From the NCBI RefSeq assembly GCF_009379765.1, contig NZ_WHTD01000061.1, forward strand, positions 1 to 42,228: a stretch of DNA of 42,228 bases, in the 5' to 3' direction. The stretch comes from Actinophytocola sp. GTDB taxonomy: Bacteria; Actinomycetota; Actinomycetes; Mycobacteriales; Pseudonocardiaceae. Below, piece by piece: positions 26,956 to 36,937 of this stretch (position 1 is its first letter; the number at the start of each line of letters is the position of its first letter). Made by a program: the position numbers and the translations under genes. The notes below the pieces were generated by a model. The model was not told the DNA's origin and searched no databases. It saw only the letters and a program-made list of their open reading frames with translations.

Positions 26956-28128
26956 TCAGAATGGTGGTGGTACGGGTTCGGGGTGGGTGATGGGTTCGGG
27001 GTGGTGTGGGTAGCGGAACCCGCAGGGTGAGACCCATTCCAGGATCTCGCCGCGTTTGATGATCTTCCAGCCGCCGAAGGACTTCGCGCGGTGATGCGGG
27101 CGACACGCCGGGTGCACGTTGTGCTTGTCGGTCGGCCCCACCGGGAACGGCTCGCGATGATCCAGATCGCACCGCACAGCGGGCCGGACACAACCCGGCC
27201 CCGTGCACGTCGGCATGGCGGCCTGGATGTGATCCCGCAACGCCGCGGGCGGGCTGTAGCGGCGCCGCCCCACATCCAACACCCGGCCGGTCGCGGGCTC
27301 GGTCAGGATCCGCCGCCACGTCGCATCCGCCTGGTAAGCGAGATCCACGGCTTGTTGGGCGGCGATGTCGCCGTACCCGACCAGATGCCCCGGGGTGTTG
27401 CCGGCCCCGAGCGCGGCGCGGGCGGGCAGGGTGACCTGAACGGTGATCTTGGCGTGCTGGAAGTCCTTACCGGCCAGCAAGTCGAGGGCGACATCACTGC
27501 GGAGCTGGTCCATCGTCCGCCCGTCCGCGCCGCCGGTGTCCCGAAGCTGGTAGGCGATCGCGTCGACCCGCTTGGCGGCGACTTGGATCCGGGCGGCCGG
27601 GCCGTGGACGGTGAGTGCGGCGCACCCGTCCTCGGTCGGATACATGTCCACCCGCCGCCGTGCGACCCGCTGCTCGTGCAGCGCCTGCAGGGCGTCGGCG
27701 TTCACCCGCGCCACGATCCGCCGCAACACGCGGCAGAGCTTCACGGCCGGCATCTCCTCGACCCGGTCCAGGATCTCCCGCTCCACCACCGCCGCATCCT
27801 CCAGCGACAACGGCAGGGTCGCGTCGGCGATCTTCGACGCCCGGTAAGGGTCGAGACGCCCAGCCTTGATCGCCGCCAACGCCCGGGGCAACCGAGTCGC
27901 CAGGGTGACCGCGAGATCGAGACGCTCCTGGGCCGCGCGAGGTGAGAGCACCAGCAACGCCGCGACCTCCACCGCGTCGAACTCACTGCCGCTGGCCGCG
28001 GCGAAGATGGCGAGTTGTTCCAGTTCGTGTCCCTGGGCCCGCCACGCCGCCCGGGTGAACCCGCGGGCCATCGCCAACGGCACCGCCTCTGGCGGCGCGT
28101 CTTCGGGCAGATCAACCGACTCGTACAT
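26956..28128 (-). CDS. DUF222 domain HNH endonuclease-like protein
   Basis: The 390-residue protein has an N-terminal helical DUF222 domain (about 15-290). The C-terminal HNH motif (about 305-360) has Cys-Thr-Gly-Pro-Gly-Cys, Cys-Asp-Leu-Asp-His, a histidine-asparagine in the middle and Cys-Arg-Pro-His-His. Proteins of this form occur in many copies in actinobacterial genomes and are often linked with repeats and insertion sites; their biological role is not settled. ATG 28128 opens the conserved part directly. It lies just downstream of a decayed insertion element, and the reading frame is intact, so it may still be expressed. The 214 bases before its start hold no recognised signal. Confidence 0.87.
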   Translation of the reverse strand: MYESVDLPEDAPPEAVPLAMARGFTRAAWRAQGHELEQLAIFAAASGSEFDAVEVAALLVLSPRAAQERLDLAVTLATRLPRALAAIKAGRLDPYRASKIADATLPLSLEDAAVVEREILDRVEEMPAVKLCRVLRRIVARVNADALQALHEQRVARRRVDMYPTEDGCAALTVHGPAARIQVAAKRVDAIAYQLRDTGGADGRTMDQLRSDVALDLLAGKDFQHAKITVQVTLPARAALGAGNTPGHLVGYGDIAAQQAVDLAYQADATWRRILTEPATGRVLDVGRRRYSPPAALRDHIQAAMPTCTGPGCVRPAVRCDLDHREPFPVGPTDKHNVHPACRPHHRAKSFGGWKIIKRGEILEWVSPCGFRYPHHPEPITHPEPVPPPF

Positions 28129-28342
28129 GTGGTCGATTCTACCGAACCCGCAGCACGGTTTCCGTTGCTGGCAAGGGTTTCACCCTATCGGTTCGGCATG
28201 CACTCACCGTGTCCGCTCGCTGGTTCGCTTGAGACCGGCCTCGTAGCGGACGGCTTCGTGATCAGCCCACCCCCACGACCGGCCGATCCCGTGATCGTCC
28301 GTCACGCTGACATCCCACCGAGATCAACTTTCGGAACAGGCC

Positions 28343-29041
28343 TCAGAAAGGGTCGTACGGCCCGTGATGACCGACCCACCCGGCCACCCTGCGCAGGCGC
28401 AACCGCAGCAGTACCTTCACGAACACGTTCCACCCGAACCACGGCAGCTGCGCAACCACGCGCAGCCGGTCCGCGAAACCCGGGCGCCGCAACACGAAGC
28501 GGGCCAGCGAGCGGCTCCGGTCCACGTACGTGAACCGCGAGCCCAGCAGTACCTTGTGCACCGTCCCGGCCGTCACGCCGATCGACGAGTAGCAGTCGTG
28601 CACCAGGATCTCGCCGCCGGGCGGCAGGTGCGCCGACCACCGCAGATCGTCCACATAGGTCCAGTAGTCGTGCTTGCCGTCCACGTACAGCAGGTCGACC
28701 GGCCGGCTCCAGGTCGGGCGCAGCTTCGTCGAGTAGCCGACCACCAGCTCCACCACGTCGGCGAGGCCCGCCACCGCGATGTTCTCCTCGAAGCGGTCCC
28801 GGGTGGACCGCCCGCCGAACAGCCTGCCGTCCACGAACGCGTCGATCGCCACCACCCGGGCGCCGACCGCGCGGGCCGCGTGGCCGAGGATCACCGTCGA
28901 CCGGCCCTGGTGGCTGCCGATCTCGACGACCGTCGCGCCGGGCGCGAGCCCGGACACCGCGTCCCACAGCATCCTGGCCTGGCCTTCGGTGAGCCAGCCG
29001 GGAATGTCGGCCGCCGAGGCCCAGACACCCTCGAAGTCCAC
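28343..29041 (-). CDS. Class I SAM-dependent methyltransferase (Methyltransf_24 type)
   Basis: The 232-residue protein has SAM motif I Val-Val-Glu40-Ile-Gly-Ser-His-Gln-Gly (near 38-46). It also has an Asp-Ala-Phe-Val-Asp segment after strand 2 and Tyr-Val-Asp-Gly-Lys-His-Asp near 117, which is typical of the Methyltransf_24/cephalosporin-hydroxylase-like group. The C-terminal 40 residues are basic and hydrophobic, possibly a membrane-surface anchor. GTG 29041 follows an AGG-containing site and is divergent from the aftD homologue with a 61-base gap, so the two may share control. It probably methylates a sugar or lipid-linked saccharide of the envelope locus; the substrate is inferred from position only. 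Confidence 0.83.
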   Translation of the reverse strand: MDFEGVWASAADIPGWLTEGQARMLWDAVSGLAPGATVVEIGSHQGRSTVILGHAARAVGARVVAIDAFVDGRLFGGRSTRDRFEENIAVAGLADVVELVVGYSTKLRPTWSRPVDLLYVDGKHDYWTYVDDLRWSAHLPPGGEILVHDCYSSIGVTAGTVHKVLLGSRFTYVDRSRSLARFVLRRPGFADRLRVVAQLPWFGWNVFVKVLLRLRLRRVAGWVGHHGPYDPF

Positions 29042-29102
29042 GGAGAACCTGCCTACCGGAAGCCGACTTTGGTCGGGTCACCATAGCCCTACTATTCGTG
29101 CG

Positions 29103-32100
29103 ATGTTAACCGTCGATCGCAGGGTCTCCAAGCTGTCGCGCAACCCGGCGGCCTGGGTCATGCTGGGCCTCACCCTGCTGTCGTTCCTCCAGCGCCCCGG
29201 CCGCACCACGTTCGACACCAAGCTGGACCTCGCGATCGACCCGACCGCCTTCCTCGGCCGCGCGCTGCACCTGTGGAACCCCGAGGCCACCGGCGGTGAG
29301 CTGCAGAACCAGGCCTACGGCTACCTGTTCCCGATGGGCCCGTTCTTCGCCGGCGGCCAGTGCTCGGGCTGCCGCCGTGGCTCACCCAGCGCATCTGGTG
29401 CGCGCTGCTGCTGTGCCTCGCGTTCGGCGGCATGCTGGCGCTCACCCGCGCGCTGCGCATCGGCAGCGAGCCGGCCCGCTTCGCCGGCGCGCTCGCCTAC
29501 ACCCTCGCGCCGCGGATGCTCACCGAGATCGGCTCGCTGTCAGCGGAGATGCTGCCCGCGGTGCTGCTGCCGTGGGTGATGCTGCCGCTGGTCAAGGCGA
29601 ACCGGATCGGCTCGCTGCGGCGCGCGGCGGGGCTCTCCGCGCTGGCCGTGCTCGCCATGGGCGGGATCAACGGCGCGATGGTGCTGATGGCGCTCGTGCT
29701 GCCGGTGCTGTGGCTCGCGACCCGCCGGTTCACCGCCGAGCACGTCAAGCTCTGCGCGTGGTGGTGCGGCTCGGTGTTCGCCGCGTGCCTGTGGTGGATC
29801 CTGCCGCTGCTGCTGCTCGGCGAGTACAGCCTCCCGTTCCTCGACTACATCGAGTCGGCGACCAACACGACCGCGCCGATGTCGCTGTTCCAGGTGCTGC
29901 GCGGCACCAACCAGTGGGTCGCCTACGTCGTCGCCGGCACACCGTGGTGGCCGTCCGGCTTCATGCTGATCGACAACCCGGTGCTGATGCTGGTCACCGG
30001 TCTGGTCGCGGCGATCGGGCTGTTCGGGCTGGTCCGCGTTCGGCTGCCGGAGCGGCGGTTCCTGGTGCTCGGCGTGCTGACCGGGCTCACCCTGCTCACC
30101 GTCGGCTACGTCGGGACGCTCGACGGCCCGCTCGCCGCCACCGTCCGGGGCCTGCTGGACGGCCCGCTCGCGCCGCTGCGCAACGTGCACAAGTTCGAGC
30201 CGGTGCTGCGGCTGCCGCTGATGCTCGCGTTCACCCACGCGATCACCGGCCGGTTGCCCGGCATGGCCCGGGGCACCTCGCGGCTGCGCGCGACCCGGGC
30301 CCGGATCGCGGTCGCCGCGGTGCTCGTGGCCATCATGGCGGCACCCGCGTGGCTGCTCACGCTGCGCCCCGGACCGGGCTGGGCGGAGGTGCCGGACCAC
30401 TGGCGCGAGGCGATGACCTGGCTCGGTGACGCCGACCCGAACGCGCGAACGCTGCTGCTGCCCGGGTCCGGGTTCGGCGACTACACCTGGGGCCGCACGG
30501 TCGACGAGCCCGCGCAGGCACTGGCCCGCTCGCCGTGGGCGGTGCGCAGCCAGATCCCACTCGGCTCCGAGGGCAACACCCGGATCATGGACGCGGTCGA
30601 GGACGCGCTCGCCGATGCCCGTGGGTCACCCGGGCTGGCGGCGTTCCTCGCCCGCTCCGGCTACCGGTACCTGTTGCTGCGCAACGACATCGACCAGGAC
30701 GGCACCGACGCACCGCCACCCGCGGCGCTGCGCGCGGGGCTCGCCGGCTCGGACGGGCTGCACCGGATCGCCGACTTCGGCCCGCCGGTGACCCTCGACG
30801 GCGTCGGGCGGGTGCCGTCGCTCGAGATCTACGAGGTCGAGCGCACGGTGCCGCGGGCGAGCGTGGTGTCGACCGAGGACATCCCGACGGTGAGCGGCGG
30901 GCCGGAGTCGTTGCTGCCGCTGCTGGAGGCGGGCGTGCTCGACGCGCGCACCCCGACCGTGCTGGCCGGCGACGGCGGGCTGCGCGACTCGCGCGAGTGG
31001 CTGGTGACCGACGGCCTGCGGCACCGCGAGCGCAACGTCGGCCGGGTGCGGGACAACCTGAGCCAGACGCTCACCGCGGACGAGCCGCCGCGCCAGCGCA
31101 GACCGTCGACCGACGTACTGCCCTTCCGCGGCCGCGAGCACCAGACGGTGGCCGCGTACCGCGGCATCCGCGACGTGACCGCGTCGACGTCGATCAGCTA
31201 CGCGGACGCGGTCAACGAGAGCGACCCGTCCGGGCTGCCGTTCGCCGCGATCGACGACGACCCGCTGACCGCGTGGCGCTCGTCGAGCTTCACCGGGCCG
31301 GACGGCCAGTGGCTCGAGGTGGAGCTGGACACGCCGCGGCGGGTCGACGAGGTCAGCCTGGCGATGGTGGACAGCCTGCGGGTCGGCTGGCCGGTCACCC
31401 GGGTACGGATCACCACGGACAACGGCAGCGTCGAGCACGAGGTCGCCCGCGGCGGCGGCCCGCAGCGGTTCTCCACCGCGCCGGGGCTGACGAGCACGGT
31501 CCGGGTGACCGTCCTGGGGGTGGCGGCCGGGCGGCAGTCCGGCAACGTGGCGATCTCGGAGCTCGCGGTGCCCGGCGTGACGCCGACCCGGGCGCTGGCG
31601 GTGCCCGAGGACGCGGCGCCGTCGGCCGACCAGCAGGCGAACTTCGTCTTCACCCGCGGCGCGCAGCCGCGGTACGCGTGCGTGGCCGGACGCTGCGACG
31701 CCGATCGGGCGCGGGTCGGCGAGGAGCCGACCGGGGTGCACCGGCTGTTCAGCACGTCGACGAAGGCGAACTACCGGATCGAGGGCACCGTGCTGCCCGC
31801 GGTCGGTGGCAGCCTCCCGGTGGCACTGCCCGGTTTCGAGGTGTCCGGCTCGAGCCAGCTCGCCGGCGACCCGGCGGCGGGCCCGCTGGCCGCGGTGGAC
31901 GGCGACCGGTCGACGACGTGGATCGCGGCCGGGACCGACCTGCGGCCTACGCTCAAGCTGTCCTGGTCCGGGCCGCGTGAGCTCTCCGGGCTGCGACTGT
32001 CCACAGCGGACGACTCGGGCGGGGCGCGGCCGACGGATGTGCGGATCACCGTGCCGCAGGGCACCCAGACCGTGCCGGTGACGCCCGACGGGGTGGCGAA

Positions 32101-33234
32101 GTTCCGGCTGACCACGGCCTCGATCGAGATCTCCGTGCTGGGCACCGAGCCGCGGCCGGGCGTGCCCGCCGGGATCACCGAACTGGCCCTGGCCGGCGTG
32201 GACCTCCCGGCGCTGCCGTCCGACACGGCGTTCACCGTGCCGTGCGGCGACGGGCCGCGGATCGAGCTCGACGGCTTCACCTACACCACCTCCGTGTCGG
32301 GCACCCTGGCCGACCTGACCGCGCACCGCCCGCTGCGGTTCTCGACCTGCCGCGACCTCGAGGGCGGGCTGGACCTGGAGCCGGGTGAGCACGAGATCCG
32401 GACGACGCCGTCGGAGTCGTTCGTGGTGCAGGACCTCCGGGTGCTGTCGTCCACATCGGACTCGCCCGCACCGCGGTCGCGTGCGACCACGGTGACCCGG
32501 TGGGACGCCACGGACCGCGAGGTCGTGGTGGACGAGGGTCCCGCGGCGGTGCTCTCCGTGCCGGAGAACGCGAACGGCGGCTGGGTGGCCACAATGGACG
32601 GTCGGCGGCTGTCCCGGGTCCGGGTGGACGGCTGGCAGCAGGCCTGGCTGGTCCCCGCTGGCGCGGGTGGCCCGGTGTCGCTGACGTTCGAGCCGGACGC
32701 GCAGTACCGGCGCGGCCTCGCGATCGGTGGGGCGGCGGCGTTGCTGCTGGTCGGCTCGGTGCTGGTCCCGGTGCGCAGGCGGCGGCCGATCGACATCCGG
32801 CCGGCGGGCGGCGGTGGGTCCCGCTGGTGCTGATCGGTCTGCTCGCGGTGCTCGGCGGGATGCTGCCGGTGGTGCTGCTGATCGCGTGCCTGCTGGCGCG
32901 GGCACTGTGGGCGCCCGCGCCGCGGGTGCTGGCGTTCGGCGGGGCGGCGGTGGCGTGCGTGGTGGCGGTGACCGGGCGGTTGCTGGACCACGGGCAGGCG
33001 TGGGCGTACGGGTGGGTGTCGCAGGCGGCGTTACTGCTGGCCGCGGCCGCCGTCGTGGCCGGGTGCGTCGACTGGTTCCAGGCGCCGGGACCGGAGCTCG
33101 ACCGCCGCACCGGCGAGGACGAGCAGCGCGGTGGCGATGACGGCGGCGGTGACGACCTGGGTCAGCCCGTCGTGCAACCAGGTCGTCACGAGCCCGATCT
33201 CGACCGCGACGGCGAGCCAGAGCAGCACCGTTGA
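29103..33234 (+). pseudogene. aftD: AftD-like alpha-(1->3)-arabinofuranosyltransferase, frameshifted
   Basis: The reading runs in three frames. Residues 1-86 (from ATG 29103) give the first membrane segments up to Gly-Pro-Phe-Phe-Ala-Gly-Gly-Gln. The reading continues one frame over from 29360 (Leu-Gly-Leu-Pro-Pro-Trp-Leu) to a stop at 32833. The C-terminal transmembrane part resumes in a third frame from about 32820 (Trp-Val-Pro-Leu-Val-Leu-Ile-Gly-Leu). Both breaks are repaired by one added G in a G-run, giving about 1,350 residues, a normal AftD size. Domains: GT-C/DUF3367 membrane part, two F5/8C-like carbohydrate-binding domains (encoded near 31170-31560 and 31830-32150), and C-terminal helices. 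AftD homologues add arabinofuranose to envelope arabinan. Sequencing error versus true decay cannot be decided here; the last 204 bases overlap the flippase antisense, so the true end is probably earlier. Confidence 0.85.
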
Positions 33235-34452
33235 GCGCCGGTCGGCGCTGGCGATGCGGGAGAAGAGCAGGATCTGGACGAGCGAGAGCATCGATCCCAC
33301 GACGGCGAACGGCCAGATCGGGATGGCGGCGTCGCGGTAGTCCGCGCCGCCGATGATCCCGACGACGGTCGGCCCCATGGTCGCCGCCGCGAGCACCACG
33401 ACGGTGTCGAGCGCGGCGCAGATGCCGAGCGCCCACGGTATCGCCGTGCGACGCCCCTGCGCGCTGGCGAGCCGGGGCAGCACAAGGATGGCGACGGCCT
33501 GCGGCAGCCAGTAGGCGATCTTGGTGACGACCGCGCCGACGGCGTACTCGCCGGCCTGGTGGGGGTCGAGGTGGTGTCGGGCGAGCACGAGGTCGAGGTT
33601 GACGAGCAGGACGAGGGCCAGCATGGCCTGCACGGCATGCAGCACCTCGCCCACGTGTCCTTTGTGGTGCGTAGTGCGGTGACCACCGACGTTCGCCGGG
33701 TCTCTCGACGGCCCAGCTTCCCGCCGGCGGCGTTGCCGATCCACCCACGTACAACCCGGTATGCGGGAGGACCGGCGCTTTGCCAGCGGAAACCTGGATC
33801 CGCCGATAGACCCACCAACGTCGGCGGTCACCGCACCAGCCGGCCGCGGCCGCCGGCAGACGACCCACCCGATCGTCGCGACCACCGCCGCGCCGATGGC
33901 CGTGGCGGCGAGCGCGCCGGTCGCGCCGCGGGTGAGGACGAGGCCGACGACGGTGCCGCCGATGCGCCCGACCGCCTCGACGGCGAGCAGGACGGCCAAG
34001 GCGGTGAACCGCTGGGTTCCCTGGAGCACCCCGTAGCAGAGCCCGATGAGCGTGATCGACATGAGCGAGGCCGCCACGAACACCACCGGCCACACCGACG
34101 CGAGATGCAGCAGGATCACGAGGAGCGGCGCCGCGCCGAGCACCACCGTGGTGACGACCGCACTGGTGGCGAGCCCGAGCGAGAAAAGCTGCCCGGCGTC
34201 CCGTGTGGACAGTGGGCCGCGCTGCCGCAGCCGCGCCACCCTGAGCGCGGCGACGGTCTGCAGCCCCATGGCGGGCACCGCGCCGACGACGAGGACGGCG
34301 AGCAGTGACCCCAGCTCGCCGAAGCTCGCCGGCACGAGCAGCCGCGCGGCGACGACGTTGAGCAGGTAGGAGGCGGCCTGGCTCCCGGCCACGCCGACGG
34401 AGACGAGCACCGCGGCGACCCGCACCCGCTGGACAACCCCACCACGAGCCAC
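33031..34452 (-). CDS. Polysaccharide flippase (MOP/Wzx-like) with internal insertion
   Basis: The 473-residue membrane protein has about 12 predicted helices with the pattern of lipid-linked oligosaccharide flippases: N-terminal Ser-Tyr-Leu-Leu-Asn-Val-Val-Ala-Ala-Arg and Phe-Gly-Glu-Leu-Gly segments, and Leu-Val-Asn-Leu-Asp-Leu-Val-Leu-Ala in the second half. It would move a polyprenyl-linked glycan or arabinan precursor across the membrane. Start GTG 34452 follows a CGGAGG site. Residues about 207-259 are Arg/Gly-rich and come from a 159-base inverted-repeat element lying in frame in the loop between the two halves. It is convergent with the aftD homologue. Whether the protein tolerates the insertion is not known. 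Confidence 0.82.
   Translation of the reverse strand: MARGGVVQRVRVAAVLVSVGVAGSQAASYLLNVVAARLLVPASFGELGSLLAVLVVGAVPAMGLQTVAALRVARLRQRGPLSTRDAGQLFSLGLATSAVVTTVVLGAAPLLVILLHLASVWPVVFVAASLMSITLIGLCYGVLQGTQRFTALAVLLAVEAVGRIGGTVVGLVLTRGATGALAATAIGAAVVATIGWVVCRRPRPAGAVTADVGGSIGGSRFPLAKRRSSRIPGCTWVDRQRRRREAGPSRDPANVGGHRTTHHKGHVGEVLHAVQAMLALVLLVNLDLVLARHHLDPHQAGEYAVGAVVTKIAYWLPQAVAILVLPRLASAQGRRTAIPWALGICAALDTVVVLAAATMGPTVVGIIGGADYRDAAIPIWPFAVVGSMLSLVQILLFSRIASADRRSTVLLWLAVAVEIGLVTTWLHDGLTQVVTAAVIATALLVLAGAAVELRSRRLEPVDAPGHDGGRGQQ
33676..33834. mobile_element. 159-bp MITE-like inverted-repeat element inside the flippase gene
   Basis: The ends are GCGGTGACCACCGACGTT (33676-33693) and its inverted near-copy with one mismatch (33817-33834). 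Similarity goes on inwards through GGGTCT on both sides. The length is a multiple of three, and the flippase frame is open across it. The interior encodes nothing recognisable. No clear target duplication is visible. It looks like a small non-autonomous mobile or repeat element. Confidence 0.7.
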
Positions 34453-34462
34453 GCGCGCCTCC

Positions 34463-34478
34463 GTTACCAGCCAGTAAC
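34463..34478. promoter_or_regulatory. Perfect GTnAC-N6-GTnAC box before the flippase gene
   Basis: GTTAC-CAGCCA-GTAAC lies just upstream of the flippase ribosome site. It matches exactly the GTnAC-N6-GTnAC form known for AfsQ1/MtrA-type response regulators of actinobacteria. It is also an inverted repeat with 5-bp arms. It lies in the 140-base gap between the divergent flippase and methyltransferase genes. Confidence 0.42.
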
Positions 34479-34592
34479 GCCCGCGACTGTAGTCCCGGCG
34501 CCCGGCCGCCGGGTACCCGCGAAAGGCGGATTGTGATTCCCCCGCCGACCTGCGGAAACGGCGGTCCCGCCGGCGGGGTACGGTGCCCGGTC

Positions 34593-35267
34593 GTGACCGA
34601 ACCGGACTTCGTGCGGCGCACTCGGAGCTCCTACGACACGGTGGCCGACGACTATGGCGTGTGGATCCGGGGCGAGCTGGCGGCCAAGCCGCTGGACCGC
34701 GCGTTGCTCGGCGGGTTCGCCGAGCTCGTGCGGGCGACCGGGGCCGGCCCGGTCGCCGACATCGGCTGCGGTCCCGGCCGCGTGGCGGCACATCTGACCG
34801 GCCTCGGGCTCACGGTGTTCGGCATCGACCTGTCGCCGAAGATGGTCGCGCTGGCCAGGCGGACGTACCCGGACCTGCGGTTCGACGAGGGATCGATGAC
34901 GGCCCTGGACATCGCGGACGGCACGCTCGGCGGCGTCGTGGCCTGGTACACGGTCATCCACATCCCGGACGAGCTCCTGCCGGGCGTCTTCGCGGAGTTC
35001 AACCGGGTCCTGGCGCCAGGCGGTTACCTCCAGCTCGCGTTCCAGGTCGGTGACGAGACCATGCACCGCACCGAGGCCGGCGGGCACTCGATCTCGCTGG
35101 ACTTCCACCGGCGGCGGCCGGACCGGGTCGCCGAGCTGTTGAGCGAGGCCGGGTATGCCGTGCACGCCCGAACGGTGCGTGCGCCCGACGGGTACGGCGA
35201 CTTCCCGGAGCAGACCCCGCAGGGCTTCGTCCTGGCCCGCAAACCGATCGGCACCAACCAGCCATGA
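34593..35267 (+). CDS. Class I SAM-dependent methyltransferase
   Basis: The 224-residue methyltransferase has an N-terminal Tyr-Asp-x-x-Ala-Asp-Asp-Tyr segment and SAM motif I Asp56-Ile-Gly-Cys-Gly-Pro-Gly-Arg. A Gly-Ile-Asp-Leu-Ser motif follows, and the motif IV/VI pair is Trp-Tyr-Thr-Val-Ile-His-Ile and Leu-Ala-Pro-Gly-Gly. This is the methyltransf_11/25 form acting on small molecules or lipids. I place the start at GTG 34593, where the family begins; an ATG-less extension upstream to 34533 adds Pro/Gly-rich residues. The stop overlaps the ATG of the next membrane-protein gene (ATGA), implying coupling. Substrate unknown; envelope sugar methylation is plausible from context. Confidence 0.85.
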   Translation: MTEPDFVRRTRSSYDTVADDYGVWIRGELAAKPLDRALLGGFAELVRATGAGPVADIGCGPGRVAAHLTGLGLTVFGIDLSPKMVALARRTYPDLRFDEGSMTALDIADGTLGGVVAWYTVIHIPDELLPGVFAEFNRVLAPGGYLQLAFQVGDETMHRTEAGGHSISLDFHRRRPDRVAELLSEAGYAVHARTVRAPDGYGDFPEQTPQGFVLARKPIGTNQP

Positions 35268-36937
35268 CACTCGACTCCGAGGTGGGAGGCGGCATGGGGA
35301 CGGCTCGCCGCCTCGTGCTGCCCGGGGTCTGTCTCGGGATGGCGCTCGCGGTGCTCCTGCCGCTGCTCGGGCGCGGGTTCGTGCTCAGCTACGACATGGT
35401 GTTCGCGCCGCGGCAGGATCTTCTGCCCGACTCGGTCGGGCTCGGGTCGGCGCTTCCCCGGTCGGTCCCGGCCGACGCGGTCGTCGGGCTCCTGACCACC
35501 GTCGTGCCCGGCGACATCGTGCAGCAGCTCATCCTCCTGGCGACGCTGTTCGCGGGCCCGCTCGGGGCCGGGCTGCTGGTGCCGTCGACGTCGCCGGCGG
35601 TTCGGGTCCTCGCGGCGGTCACCTACGGCTGGAGCGCCTACGTCGCCGAGCGGTTGTTCATGGGGCACTGGGTCTACCTGCTCACCTACGCGTGCCTGCC
35701 CTGGATCGCCCGCGCCGCCCTCGCGCTCCGCACCGACGCCACCGCGCGGCGGGTGGCGGTGCTCGTCCTCGTCAGCGCGCCAGCGGTGCTCACGCCCACC
35801 GGCGGCCTCACCGCGGCCGCCGTCGCCTTGGTCTGCGGCGGACCGCGGCGGCTGCCCGTGACCGCCGCGATGGCCGTCGTGCTCAACGCGCCGTGGTGGG
35901 TTCCCGCCATCGCGCATCCCGGTGCCGGACTGTCCACTTCGGACGCGGCGGCCGCGTTCGGGCCGCGCGCGGAGGGCTGGGGTGGGGCGACGGTCAGCCT
36001 GCTGGGCCTCGGCGGGATCTGGAACAGCGAGGTCACGCCCGCCAGCCGGGGCAACCCGCTCGTGCCCGTCCTCGTCATCGGCATGGTCGGGGTGGCGCTG
36101 ATCGGCTTCCGGGAGATCCACCGGCGGTGGGGACCCGGACTGATCGTCCTGGGCCTGGCCGGTGTGCTCCTCGCGGCGCTCGGCGGCACCCCGGTCCTCG
36201 GCTGGGTGGTCGAGAACGTGCCCGGCGGCGGCCTGCTCCGCGACTCGCAGAAGTGGGTCGCCTGGTGGGCCCTCCCCTTCGCGCTGGGGTTCGCGCTCGG
36301 GGTCGGCAAGGCGGCCAAGGGCATCGTGATCGGCGCGGCGATCATCCCCATCGCGATGATGCCCGATCTCGCCTGGGCCGGGTGGGGGCGCCTGCAGGCC
36401 GTCGAGTACCCCGACGACTGGGCGCGGGTCCGGCACGTCCTCGAGACCGACCCGCACCCCGGCGACGTCGTCACGCTGCCGTTCCAGACGTTCCGCCGGT
36501 TCGGCTGGAACGGCGACCGCACCCAGCTCGACCCCGCTCCGCGGGCCCTCCCGCGCACCACGGTCATCGACGACACCCTCGTCGTCGGCGGCCGGGCGCT
36601 GGCCGGCGAGGACCCTCGGGCGGCGGCCGTTCGGGCCAGGCTCACCGACGGTGGCGACCTGCGGCACGAGGGCATCGGCTGGATCCTCGTCGAGCACGGC
36701 ACCCCGGGCCGCGTCCAGCAAGCGGTGCTGGACCAAGGACGACGCGTCTACCACGGCGAATGGCTCGACCTCTACCGCGTCGACGGTCCGATCGAACCGG
36801 ACCGCACCGAGAAGCCGCCTGCCGCGCCGGTCATCGCGGCCGATGCGATAGCACTAGCAACGGTCACGCTCAGCTTGTTGTGGCTTGCGTTACCGGCCGG
36901 TAGCCTGAGGCCGTCCAGACGTCGGACCCGGGAGTAG
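35264..36937 (+). CDS. Large integral membrane protein, arabinan-locus type (Rv0226c-like?)
   Basis: The 557-residue protein has about ten hydrophobic segments (first at 15-37, last at 525-545). The first loop has Ser-Tyr-Asp-Met-Val-Phe, and there is an Arg-Asp-Ser-Gln-Lys-Trp segment near 328. It resembles the GT-C-like N-terminal half of AftD-type proteins more than any transporter. A similar membrane protein (Rv0226c, from memory) sits beside a DUF3068 gene and methyltransferase in mycobacteria; synteny here makes that the best guess. The start ATG overlaps the methyltransferase stop; a second ATG 11 codons on is possible. It may transfer or present lipid-linked sugars. Activity is unproven. 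Confidence 0.72.
   Translation: MTLDSEVGGGMGTARRLVLPGVCLGMALAVLLPLLGRGFVLSYDMVFAPRQDLLPDSVGLGSALPRSVPADAVVGLLTTVVPGDIVQQLILLATLFAGPLGAGLLVPSTSPAVRVLAAVTYGWSAYVAERLFMGHWVYLLTYACLPWIARAALALRTDATARRVAVLVLVSAPAVLTPTGGLTAAAVALVCGGPRRLPVTAAMAVVLNAPWWVPAIAHPGAGLSTSDAAAAFGPRAEGWGGATVSLLGLGGIWNSEVTPASRGNPLVPVLVIGMVGVALIGFREIHRRWGPGLIVLGLAGVLLAALGGTPVLGWVVENVPGGGLLRDSQKWVAWWALPFALGFALGVGKAAKGIVIGAAIIPIAMMPDLAWAGWGRLQAVEYPDDWARVRHVLETDPHPGDVVTLPFQTFRRFGWNGDRTQLDPAPRALPRTTVIDDTLVVGGRALAGEDPRAAAVRARLTDGGDLRHEGIGWILVEHGTPGRVQQAVLDQGRRVYHGEWLDLYRVDGPIEPDRTEKPPAAPVIAADAIALATVTLSLLWLALPAGSLRPSRRRTRE

Noticed and set aside
30626..34621. Very long minus-strand open reading of 1331 codons antisense to the aftD homologue
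   Set aside because: Arg/Pro/His/Gly-rich with no domain; it mirrors the GC-rich third positions of the aftD frame and the start of the flippase.
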